NCBI GenBank assembly: GCA_000436475.1
Contig: FR886231.1
Span: 1-13,829, forward strand
From: Eubacterium sp. CAG:248
GTDB lineage: Bacteria; Bacillota; Clostridia; Lachnospirales; Lachnospiraceae
DNA length: 13,829 nucleotides
Direction of reading: 5' to 3'
Shown here: positions 1-6,385 of the stretch, piece by piece
How positions within the stretch are numbered: position 1 is the first letter of the stretch
How the letters are laid out: each line of letters begins with the position of its first letter
Made by a program: the position numbers and the translations under genes
The notes under the pieces: generated by a model
The model's database searches: none
What the model was told of the DNA's origin: nothing
The model's input: the letters and a program-made list of their open reading frames with translations, nothing else

Positions 1-63
1 TTGTCTTTCTGTTCAGTTATCAAAGAGCTTTGTTGTTAGCAATCAGCGTTGCTCGCTGACAGC
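1..63 (-). promoter_or_regulatory. Leader of a probable rRNA operon, with boxA-like antitermination site
   Basis: Read on the minus strand, this is the transcribed leader downstream of the promoter at 70-98. Positions 28 to 11 read GCTCTTTGATAACTGAAC, which resembles the boxA/antitermination segment found upstream of 16S rRNA in Firmicutes. A short hairpin, TCAGCG/CGCTGA (54-59 with 43-48), lies between the predicted start site and this box. No rRNA sequence itself is in the window; the 16S gene would lie to the left of position 1. A similar box also occurs in rRNA spacers, but the strong promoter just upstream favours an operon start. The identity of the downstream gene is inferred. Confidence 0.6.
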
Positions 64-69
64 TATGAT

Positions 70-98
70 AGAATAACATTGATTCAGAAGTTTGTCAA
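70..98 (-). promoter_or_regulatory. Strong sigma-A promoter, probably rrn P1
   Basis: On the minus strand the -35 box TTGACA (98-93, perfect consensus) and the -10 box TATTCT (75-70) are separated by exactly 17 bases. The predicted start is G at about 63, seven bases past the -10. Immediately upstream of the -35 lies a very AT-rich block that includes the 16-base palindrome AGTTTTTTAAAAAACT (101-116), which could act as an UP element. The strength, the upstream A-tracts and the boxA-like leader together suggest an rRNA promoter. The hexamers are seen directly; promoter activity is inferred. Confidence 0.75.
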
Positions 99-130
99 GC
101 AGTTTTTTAAAAAACTTTTTAACTTTATTT

Positions 131-238
131 TCATAAATAATACATTGTGTTAACGTCATCTTTACGTACCAATTGTATATTGTAGAAAATCTTCTTCTGT
201 GTTACTCCGTACCGCAGAACTTTTATATCCTTTGGCAT
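131..238 (-). other. 35-codon open frame of doubtful coding status
   Basis: An ATG frame of 35 codons runs from 238 to the TGA at 131-133, beginning MPKDIKVLRYGVTQKK. It starts directly after the T-run of the tRNA-Ser terminator, has no Shine-Dalgarno sequence (the bases upstream are GATGG and seven T) and ends just before the AT-rich block of the rrn promoter. The composition looks protein-like and basic, but a frame of this length can arise by chance. It is recorded so that the 120-base gap between tRNA-Ser and the rrn promoter is accounted for; I see nothing else there. Confidence 0.12.
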
Positions 239-271
239 AAAAAAACCATCTAAGAAGTTATAGATGGTTTT
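239..271 (-). terminator. Intrinsic terminator of tRNA-Ser
   Basis: On the minus strand AAAACCATCT (271-262) pairs perfectly with AGATGGTTTT (251-242) around a 10-base loop, and the stem runs into a stretch of seven T (245-239). It begins three bases after the tRNA 3' end, so it is the expected release site for the tRNA transcript. The stem is AT-rich at its base, but the fold and the U-tract are clear. Confidence 0.8.
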
Positions 272-274
272 CAG

Positions 275-360
275 CGGAGAGGATGGGATTCGAACCCATG
301 CGCCCGTGAAGACAAACGGTTTTCAAGACCGCCCCGTTATGACCACTTCGGTACCTCTCC
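275..360 (-). tRNA. tRNA-Ser(UGA)
   Basis: The minus strand folds as a class II (long variable arm) tRNA. The acceptor stem GGAGAGG (360-354) pairs with CCTCTCC (282-276), followed by discriminator G at 275. The T arm is ATGGG-TTCGAAT-CCCAT. The anticodon loop CTTGAAA carries anticodon UGA, so it decodes UCA and probably other UCN serine codons. The variable arm follows the anticodon stem, as expected for serine. CCA is not encoded: the next bases are CTG. Maturation therefore needs RNase Z (a gene for it is at 3165-4079) and CCA-adding enzyme. It has its own promoter (423-451) and terminator (239-271). Confidence 0.97.
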
Positions 361-422
361 ATAATCCACATATTCTGTGTTTTCTTTGTCGTTGTTTGCT
401 GTGTCGCACCGACGACTTTGTT

Positions 423-451
423 ATAATATCATCCTGTATATAGTTTGTCAA
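423..451 (-). promoter_or_regulatory. Promoter of tRNA-Ser
   Basis: On the minus strand TTGACA (451-446) and TATTAT (428-423) are spaced by 17 bases. The predicted start is G at about 416, which leaves a 5' leader of about 55 bases before the mature tRNA at 360. The region upstream, 452-558, is T-rich on the plus strand and holds no convincing intrinsic terminator for the preceding ispD gene, so some read-through into the tRNA is possible. Confidence 0.75.
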
Positions 452-558
452 CACATTTTTTAAACTTTTTTGTTATTTTTTTGCTTTTTGTTCGTAATCC
501 CGCTTATTTACTGGGTTTGCTGGCATTTTATTTTTTTGTATTTTTATAACAATTCACT

Positions 559-605
559 TCATTTTCTCTCTTCAGGATAATATTCATCTAATCTTTGCTT
601 CATAA
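559..605 (-). other. 14-codon frame overlapping the ispD stop (possible frameshift tail)
   Basis: An ATG at 605-603 overlaps the ispD TGA (602-600) as ATGA and opens a frame MKQRLDEYYPEERK that ends at TGA 561-559. The same frame is reached from ispD by a -1 shift in the run of seven A just before its stop (613-607 on the minus strand). It could be a translationally coupled micro-ORF, an alternative C-terminus of IspD, a relic of a degraded gene, or chance. No function is assigned. Confidence 0.15.
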
Positions 606-1331
606 CATTTTTTTGCCAGTCAGAAACACCTCTGTTACAAGTATATCTTCTGGTGTTGTTGCTTTAATATTAGTATACTCGGATAATGTCATTTTCACCT
701 TAGTATTCATATATTTTTCAACAACCATCGCATCATCTGTTATTCCTTTTTTATCAATATCGCAATACAGCTTATCATATGCTTCTAAAATAAGTTCACT
801 TTCAAAAACCTGTGGTGTCTGTATCTGCCATAAAGTACTTCTATCTGGTGTATTAACTGCAATTCCTTCAGCATCAACAACCTTAATTGTATCTTTTACC
901 GGAACTGCAGCAACGCATGCATTATATATTTTAACATCATGCATGCATGCATTTATTATACTATCTGTTACACATGGTCTTGCTCCATCATGTATAAACA
1001 CATAATTTTTATCTTTTTGCCTGCCCTGCTGCGCTTCGTTCACCTTTTCTCTTATACAATTCAATCCTGAATATACAGAATCGTATCTCTCTCTGCCACC
1101 TTCAACTACAGTAATAATCTTTTTATAGCCTTGTGAGCGTATTATTTTTTCCATATACCCAATATAGTCTGCTGATGTAACAACTACTATTCTGTCTATA
1201 TTATCATTTGCCTCAAATGTTTCTATTGAATAACATATCATCGGAATATCATTCAGCTTAAGAAATTGCTTTGGAATATCGCTTTTCATCCTTGAACCTT
1301 TTCCACCAGCCAGTATTATTGCATAATTCAT
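600..1331 (-). CDS. ispD: 2-C-methyl-D-erythritol 4-phosphate cytidylyltransferase
   Basis: IspD joins CTP and MEP to give CDP-methylerythritol, the third step of the non-mevalonate isoprenoid pathway, in the cytosol. The 243-residue product shows the family signatures: the nucleotide-binding loop AGGKGSRM (8-15) with PKQF (20-23), IHDGARP (113-119), VPVKDTIK (143-150), QTPQVF (171-176) and the C-terminal TTPEDI (225-230). It is slightly longer than the usual 230 or so, mainly through a basic insert near residues 95-109 before IHDGARP. The start ATG at 1331 is preceded by GAGGT at good spacing. It is the last gene of the tex-to-ispD run, 73 bases after tsaD. The gene ends ...GKKML in a run of seven A, where a -1 shift would add a short tail (see 559-605). 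Confidence 0.96.
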   Translation of the reverse strand: MNYAIILAGGKGSRMKSDIPKQFLKLNDIPMICYSIETFEANDNIDRIVVVTSADYIGYMEKIIRSQGYKKIITVVEGGRERYDSVYSGLNCIREKVNEAQQGRQKDKNYVFIHDGARPCVTDSIINACMHDVKIYNACVAAVPVKDTIKVVDAEGIAVNTPDRSTLWQIQTPQVFESELILEAYDKLYCDIDKKGITDDAMVVEKYMNTKVKMTLSEYTNIKATTPEDILVTEVFLTGKKML

Positions 1332-1404
1332 TATACATACCTCACTTCATCGTTCTTTAACAGATCTAAATATAGCAGACACAAAACTGTTTCAACAAAA
1401 GGAA

Positions 1405-2436
1405 TCACACTCTTTCTCCAAGCTTAAGATTAGGTATTGCATTAAGATCATATCCATGTCTTGTACCTGATATATATTCATAATATGCTGCAACCCCAAT
1501 CATCGCTGCATTATCAGTGCAGAATATAGGTGATGGTGAATAAAAAGTAATTGCGTTCTTATCGCATTCTTCTTTCAATGTCTTTCTAAGTGCCGAATTA
1601 GATGCTACTCCACCTGCCAGTGCAAGCTTATCCATTCCACTTTCTTTCGTAAGACGGATAGCACGTGATACAAGAGCATCAACTACAGCTTTCTGGAACG
1701 AAGCTGCAAGATCTGCTTTGTTTACAGTTTCACCCTTCATTTCTGCCGAATTAATATAGTTAAGCACTGCTGATTTTATTCCACTAAACGAAAAGTCGTA
1801 AGGTGCATCATCTACATGTGCTCTTGGAAAAACTATAGCTTCAGGATTACCCTCTTTAGCTATCTTATCTATTTTAGGGCCACCAGGATATCCAAGTCCT
1901 ATAGCTCTTGCCACCTTATCAAAAGCTTCTCCTGCTGCATCATCTCTTGTTCTTCCTATTATTTCAAACTTACCATAATCATTAACTTTAACAAGATGAG
2001 TATGTCCACCTGATACAACAAGTGATACAAAAGGCGGCTCAAGTTCTTTATTTTCTATATAGTTTGCCGCAATATGTCCCTCTATATGATGCACTCCAAC
2101 AAGAGGCTTGCCTGTTGCAAATGCAATAGCTTTAGCCTCTGCCACACCTACAAGCAATGCACCCACAAGACCTGGACCATAAGTTACACCTATTGCATCT
2201 ATATCATCAAGTGTAACTCCCGCCTCATCCAAAGCCATTCTTATAACAGGATTTATATTTTCTATATGCTTCCTTGAAGCTATCTCCGGAACAACTCCAC
2301 CATATTCTGTATGAATAGCAATCTGTGAATTAATAATATTAGATAATATTGTTCTTCCATTCTTTACAACCGCTGCCGCTGTCTCATCACATGAGCTCTC
2401 AATAGCCAGTATCAGCACATCTTTTTGTTCTTCCAT
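1405..2436 (-). CDS. tsaD: tRNA N6-adenosine threonylcarbamoyltransferase TsaD
   Basis: TsaD (formerly Gcp/YgjD) transfers the threonylcarbamoyl group from TC-AMP to A37 of tRNAs reading ANN codons, making t6A, as part of the TsaB-TsaD-TsaE complex. The 343 residues match the family length. Visible signatures are the N-terminal AIESSCDETAAAVV (11-24), the metal ligands H117 and H121 in HHIEGH, SGGHTH (142-147), the DDAAGEAFDKVAR segment (165-177), the glycine loop AGGVASNSALR (274-284) and the third metal ligand D308 in CTDNAAMIG. The start has GGAG six bases upstream. Its partners tsaB and tsaE are about 3 kb upstream in the same direction, separated from it by rimI, rnz and a DUF6715-like gene. 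Confidence 0.97.
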   Translation of the reverse strand: MEEQKDVLILAIESSCDETAAAVVKNGRTILSNIINSQIAIHTEYGGVVPEIASRKHIENINPVIRMALDEAGVTLDDIDAIGVTYGPGLVGALLVGVAEAKAIAFATGKPLVGVHHIEGHIAANYIENKELEPPFVSLVVSGGHTHLVKVNDYGKFEIIGRTRDDAAGEAFDKVARAIGLGYPGGPKIDKIAKEGNPEAIVFPRAHVDDAPYDFSFSGIKSAVLNYINSAEMKGETVNKADLAASFQKAVVDALVSRAIRLTKESGMDKLALAGGVASNSALRKTLKEECDKNAITFYSPSPIFCTDNAAMIGVAAYYEYISGTRHGYDLNAIPNLKLGERV

Positions 2437-2534
2437 TTATTCTCCATTCTGCAGACATTAATCATAATATCAATAGATATATACTTACTGCTTTATCATG
2501 CCTGCTCTACATATAAAGCCAATCAACTTGTTAT

Positions 2535-3116
2535 TCAGCTTAAATCTACCGAATTAACTAATTCCCAGTATAATATCTTCCATTTGCCTGAATTATCTTT
2601 TCTTAAAGTAAACTTAGTACCTGATGTTCTAAGGTTGCTTCCTTCTCGTATATAATACACAAGCTGCAATGATGCATATTCTCTATTATTAAATGTTGTA
2701 TACTTTGTATCATTAGCACTCTGAAGGCTGAAGCTGCTGATTCGGGCATCGTTATTTCTATATATGCTTATATCTTCTTTTAATGCCCTCATGAACTCTT
2801 CATCAGTCTGCGTATTTTTAAGTTCATCATCAAACAGCAATCTTGCCTGATGTCCAAGCTTTTCAATATCCTCTTCTGATATATCACTCTCATAGTACTC
2901 TTTCGTTATTCTTGCATAAAGCTTAACAACATCCCTTACAGATTCCGGATAGTTATCACTTATATTTCTTGCTACAAGATATGCAAGTTCGTCATTCTGG
3001 ACCACCTTGTCTGTAGCATCCTTTTTTGATGGTTTGTTTGCAAGATAATAATAATATCCAATACATAATACCGCACATAATATTACGGCTAATACCATTC
3101 TCCAATGTTTTTTCAT
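2535..3116 (-). CDS. DUF6715-like membrane-anchored protein, function unknown
   Basis: A 193-residue protein with a short basic N-terminus and one hydrophobic segment at about residues 7-24 (VLAVILCAVLCIGYYYYLA), followed by a polar domain predicted to lie outside the cell. There is no proper lipobox, so it is probably an N-terminally anchored protein and not a lipoprotein. The extracellular part is rich in Asp, Glu, Lys and Tyr, with no catalytic motif that I recognise. I took ATG 3116 as the start because AAGGAG sits six bases upstream; a longer TTG start at 3143 would swallow that site. It resembles proteins grouped as DUF6715 in Lachnospiraceae, recalled from memory and not searched. It lies 48 bases after rnz and 98 bases before tsaD, so it is likely co-transcribed. 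Its role is unknown. Confidence 0.75.
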   Translation of the reverse strand: MKKHWRMVLAVILCAVLCIGYYYYLANKPSKKDATDKVVQNDELAYLVARNISDNYPESVRDVVKLYARITKEYYESDISEEDIEKLGHQARLLFDDELKNTQTDEEFMRALKEDISIYRNNDARISSFSLQSANDTKYTTFNNREYASLQLVYYIREGSNLRTSGTKFTLRKDNSGKWKILYWELVNSVDLS

Positions 3117-3164
3117 AGACTGCTCCTTTTTTCTCACGCTCAATACAACTTATGTAACCTTATT

Positions 3165-4079
3165 CTACTCTTCATCTTCAAAATTAAGTGTAACACTCTG
3201 CCCATCTTTCGCTGCACGTACATTTTTAAATATATTTTTTATATTCCCTACATAGTCAGCTGGTCTTATAAGTGATGGACTATAATGTGTGAGCCACATT
3301 TCCTTAACATCAGCATTTTTAGCAAGCTCTGCTGCCTCATAGAATGTCATATGCTTATATTCTTTCGCCTTTGACTCTTTATCCTTTTCCCCATACATGC
3401 CTTCACATATAAAAAGATCTGAATTCTTCGCATTATCAACTATAGCCTGTACTGGTCTTGTATCCGTACAATAAGTAAGCTTTATACCTTTTCTAGGTGC
3501 TCCCATAACCATATCCGGCGTGTATGTAACACCTTCATGCTCAATTTCCTGTCCATGCTGAAGCTTATTCCATATACGACATGGTATGCCAAGCTCTTTT
3601 GCCTTATCGGCATTAAACTTTCCTATTCTTGGTATACTTATAGTATACCCATAGCATGTAACCGCATGATTTACACGGAACGCATCTATTTCATATCCTT
3701 TTATTGACAAATGTTCCTGCTGCCCATTAAGTTCTATCATATTTATTTCAAAAGGAAGCTCCGGTGCTATCACCCTTAAAGCATTCACCACTCTTGAAAG
3801 ACCCTTAGGTCCGATAAGTGTAAGCGGCTCTTTTCTGTCTGAATTGCCCATCGTAAGCAGTAATCCCGGCAGCCCGCTTATATGATCTGCATGATAATGC
3901 GTAAAGCACACTACATCTATAGGATTATAGCTCCATCCTTTTTCTTTTATCGCTATCTGTGTCCCTTCACCACAATCTATAAGAAGACTACTTCCATTAT
4001 ATCTTGTCATAAGTGAAGTGAGCCATCTGCCTGGTAATGGAAGCATCCCACTTGTTCCTAATAAACATACGTCTAACAT
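3165..4079 (-). CDS. rnz: Ribonuclease Z
   Basis: RNase Z cuts tRNA precursors after the discriminator base so that CCA can be added, mainly for tRNAs without encoded CCA. The 304-residue metallo-beta-lactamase-fold protein carries the zinc motif HYHADH (61-66), H138 in NHAVTCYGY, D206 in TDTRP, H243 in HMTF and H265 in THYSP, which is the full metal-ligand set of the family. The N-terminal LLGTSG and CGEGTQ (36-41) are also typical. The start has AAAGGAG at ideal spacing. It sits between rimI (82 bases upstream) and the DUF6715-like gene in a run of tRNA-related genes; the nearby tRNA-Ser lacks CCA and would need this enzyme. Another MBL-fold hydrolase is unlikely given the ligand set and length. 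Confidence 0.93.
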   Translation of the reverse strand: MLDVCLLGTSGMLPLPGRWLTSLMTRYNGSSLLIDCGEGTQIAIKEKGWSYNPIDVVCFTHYHADHISGLPGLLLTMGNSDRKEPLTLIGPKGLSRVVNALRVIAPELPFEINMIELNGQQEHLSIKGYEIDAFRVNHAVTCYGYTISIPRIGKFNADKAKELGIPCRIWNKLQHGQEIEHEGVTYTPDMVMGAPRKGIKLTYCTDTRPVQAIVDNAKNSDLFICEGMYGEKDKESKAKEYKHMTFYEAAELAKNADVKEMWLTHYSPSLIRPADYVGNIKNIFKNVRAAKDGQSVTLNFEDEE

Positions 4080-4161
4080 ATCGGCTCCTTTCTTTTTTTC
4101 GTTATTTTACATGTAGTTCATTATATAATTCACATACATCCTGCCTATAAGCAGCCTCGCA

Positions 4162-4602
4162 TCATAATATCTTTGACATAACAATAGCATCTTCTACAGG
4201 TCTTTCATAAAATCTTTTCCTTGTACCTATAGGACTATACCCAAGTTTTTCATAAAGTTTTTTTGCTGCTTCATTGCTTTGTCTGACTTCAAGAAAAAAG
4301 ATTGTTACTGATTTTTCTTTCGCCCTTCTTTCCATTTCTTTAAGAAGTGCTTCAGCCACACCTTGTCTTCTATATGATGGATGCACAGCAACATTAGTTA
4401 CATTGCCCTCACCCATAACAGTCCACATACCACAGTATCCTGCTATTTCTCCTGTATGCTCGCATACAAGATATATGTTATCCGGATTACATGCAGCATC
4501 TATGAAAGATTTTTCAGACCATGGCAGTGAAAATATTTCATTCTCTATCTTTGACACATAAGGAACATCTCTTTCTTCCATTGTTCTGACATGGTATTCC
4601 AT
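4162..4602 (-). CDS. rimI: Ribosomal protein bS18-alanine N-acetyltransferase RimI
   Basis: A 146-residue GNAT acetyltransferase. RimI acetylates the N-terminal alanine of ribosomal protein bS18 in E. coli, and related proteins may act more widely. The acetyl-CoA loop is RRQGVA (78-83), preceded by the beta strand VTNVAVHPSYR, and the RimI-type segment LEVRQSNEAAKKLYEKLGY spans 104-122. The placement directly after tsaB is the usual one for rimI in Firmicutes and supports this name over a generic GNAT. GGAGT and AAGGA lie upstream of the ATG. The gene is 78 bases after tsaB. Catalytic activity on bS18 is inferred from family and context. Confidence 0.92.
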   Translation of the reverse strand: MEYHVRTMEERDVPYVSKIENEIFSLPWSEKSFIDAACNPDNIYLVCEHTGEIAGYCGMWTVMGEGNVTNVAVHPSYRRQGVAEALLKEMERRAKEKSVTIFFLEVRQSNEAAKKLYEKLGYSPIGTRKRFYERPVEDAIVMSKIL

Positions 4603-4680
4603 AATCCTTTACTCCTATTCTAAGCATTAAGCTTTCATTAGTATATTCATGTCTTCATATGCTCATAACTATCTGCTGAT

Positions 4681-5373
4681 TTATTTATTATGTTCTCTTT
4701 CTGCCTGTGATGGGCGTAAATAATCCGGCTTCATAAGATCCGAATTAATAGTCTTTCCTTCCTGTGCCATGTATATAGCCGCAAGTGCAACACTTGATGC
4801 TCTCTGTGTCTTTATATGAGGTTTACTAACACTATATCTGCACTTAAGATTATCTTTTATATAATCTCCTGCAACATCTATGCCATCTCCGACAAATACC
4901 ACTTCTTCATCCTGCGCATTAAGTATATCTACCAGTTCCTGATACGATATAAGACATTGTTCATGTATAATTTGAAGCTTTTCTGCATCAAATCTGTATA
5001 AACCACTGTAAAGATGCTGTCTTCTTGCATCCATGACAGGGCATATAAGTCTTTTGTCTCCCATAAGATTATAAGCCATAGCCTCAAGCGTAGGTACAGC
5101 CACCATAGGCTTATCCTCAGCAAGTGCTATCCCTTTTCCTGTAGCCGCTCCAATCCTTAATCCCGTAAATGAACCCGGACCATCAGACACTGCAACTATA
5201 TCAATATCTGACACATCTGTTTCTGTCATACGACATATTTCATCTATCATCGGAAGTAATGTCTGCGAGTGTGTTTTCTTGTAATTAATCGTATATTCAG
5301 CAATAAGCGTATCCTCTGTCATAATCGCAACAGAAGCCGTAACTGCTGAACTCTCAATAGCTAATACTTTCAT
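4681..5373 (-). CDS. tsaB: tRNA threonylcarbamoyladenosine biosynthesis protein TsaB
   Basis: TsaB (YeaZ) is the non-catalytic ASKHA-fold partner of TsaD; it dimerises with TsaD and is required for t6A formation. The 230 residues match the family. Visible marks are the N-terminal LAIESSAVTASVAI (4-17), the Firmicutes-typical HSQTLLPMI (35-43) and SDGPGSFTGLRIG (63-75). Unlike TsaD it lacks the HxxxH metal pair, as expected. Its ATG overlaps the tsaE stop by four bases (ATGA), which implies translational coupling and a fixed ratio with TsaE. The C-terminal third is variable, and PDYLRPSQAE is the usual ending. Confidence 0.96.
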   Translation of the reverse strand: MKVLAIESSAVTASVAIMTEDTLIAEYTINYKKTHSQTLLPMIDEICRMTETDVSDIDIVAVSDGPGSFTGLRIGAATGKGIALAEDKPMVAVPTLEAMAYNLMGDKRLICPVMDARRQHLYSGLYRFDAEKLQIIHEQCLISYQELVDILNAQDEEVVFVGDGIDVAGDYIKDNLKCRYSVSKPHIKTQRASSVALAAIYMAQEGKTINSDLMKPDYLRPSQAEREHNK

Positions 5374-5792
5374 TTTGTTACCTCGATTTTCCTGTAGTCA
5401 AATCCCTTGGATAAATCCTTACTAATCTTAATGTATGTCGCATTTTCAGGCATAATTTCACTTATAAGATTGCCCCATTCAATAAGACACACACCTTCTG
5501 AATAGAAGTATTCTTCATATCCTATCTCGTCCATTTCAGTTATATCACCTATTCTGTATACATCAAAATGGTATAATGGAAGCCGTCCATCATGATATTC
5601 CTGAACAATAGTAAAAGTAGGGCTGTTAATAGGCTCATTTATACCAAGCCCCTTCGCAAACCCCTGGGTAAATACAGTTTTCCCAACACCAAGATCACCA
5701 TCAAGACAATAAACATCTCCTGCCCTGGCATTTTTACCCATGTTATATCCTAGTTCATATGTTTCTTTAGAACTACGTGTTTCTGTAATCAT
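5370..5792 (-). CDS. tsaE: tRNA threonylcarbamoyladenosine biosynthesis ATPase TsaE
   Basis: TsaE (YjeE) is the P-loop ATPase that drives turnover of the TsaB-TsaD complex in t6A synthesis. Counting from the ATG at 5792 it has 140 residues, with Walker A GDLGVGKT (32-39), switch-like SPTFTIVQEY (57-66), HFDVYR (75-80) and EWGN (105-108), all family hallmarks. I prefer the ATG at 5792: GGTGAT lies just before it and the family usually starts close to the TRSSKET segment. An in-frame ATG at 5804 adds four residues but has no clear ribosome-binding site. The gene overlaps tsaB by four bases and follows the YcxB-like gene by about 40 bases. Confidence 0.95.
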   Translation of the reverse strand: MITETRSSKETYELGYNMGKNARAGDVYCLDGDLGVGKTVFTQGFAKGLGINEPINSPTFTIVQEYHDGRLPLYHFDVYRIGDITEMDEIGYEEYFYSEGVCLIEWGNLISEIMPENATYIKISKDLSKGFDYRKIEVTK

Positions 5793-5833
5793 ATTATCAC
5801 CCATTTCTGCGGATTACCGTATTGTTTAAGATA

Positions 5834-6358
5834 TTAAGAAAGTCTGTCAGTATTCACCTTTACCTGGAATGGCTTTAAATGTTTCTTTGCAAGTGCTATA
5901 AAATCAGCCGCTTTCCCGTTAAAATCCCTTACAGGTATTATATTGGCATTTACTGTTGTCATATAAACGTCAATGTTTCTGCCGTCGAACTTTATCTTGT
6001 ATATCTTGTCCCATAAAAGAGTCTCTGTTATATCTCCAAGACTTACTGTTATACCAGAATCATCTATCCTGTAATGGACTTTTTCCTTAAATGTAACAAC
6101 ACTCTTCATCTGTCTTCTGGCTCTAAGCTTCATATCTACTGATGGAAATATAAGAAAAAATATTCCAAACACACCAACCATGAGTGTATAAGAGACATTA
6201 ACCTTTCCTGCTGATATAACTGCAAGCACTATAAGTATAAGTGCAAGCAGAATCTCTGCCATACCCGATATCGTATGATACTTATGATAGAACTTAAATC
6301 TGAGCAGATCTTTCTCTGTAACCTTACTATCAAACTCGATAACACTATCCATTACCAT
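5834..6358 (-). CDS. YcxB-like membrane protein, function unknown
   Basis: A 174-residue protein with an N-terminal polar segment (FDSKVTEKDLLRFKFYHKY, about 9-27), two transmembrane helices at about 31-50 and 55-73, a short basic turn (KLRARRQMK) and a C-terminal domain of about 95 residues rich in beta strands, with ...LLWDKIYKIKFDGRNIDVYMT... and a proline-ending strand IIPVRDF. This arrangement fits the YcxB-like family (two helices followed by a PH-like domain), recalled and not searched. The start ATG has AAAGGCGG upstream; a second ATG two codons in is possible. It follows tex by 27 bases and is likely in its operon. No biochemical role is known to me. Confidence 0.8.
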   Translation of the reverse strand: MVMDSVIEFDSKVTEKDLLRFKFYHKYHTISGMAEILLALILIVLAVISAGKVNVSYTLMVGVFGIFFLIFPSVDMKLRARRQMKSVVTFKEKVHYRIDDSGITVSLGDITETLLWDKIYKIKFDGRNIDVYMTTVNANIIPVRDFNGKAADFIALAKKHLKPFQVKVNTDRLS

Positions 6359-6385
6359 TATTCCGCCTTTCTGTTTTTCCTAATC

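Noticed and set aside
131..238. 35-codon minus-strand frame between tRNA-Ser and the rrn promoter as a real gene
   Set aside because: It has no ribosome-binding site, begins at the end of a terminator T-run, and its length is compatible with chance; kept only as a low-confidence entry.
937..952. ATGCATGC-type repeat inside ispD
   Set aside because: It simply encodes Asn-Ala-Cys-Met-His within the conserved frame; it is too short to be a meaningful repeat.
595..1005. 136-codon plus-strand open frame
   Set aside because: It lies wholly antisense to ispD, which has all family motifs; the protein has no recognisable domain and there is no ribosome-binding site.
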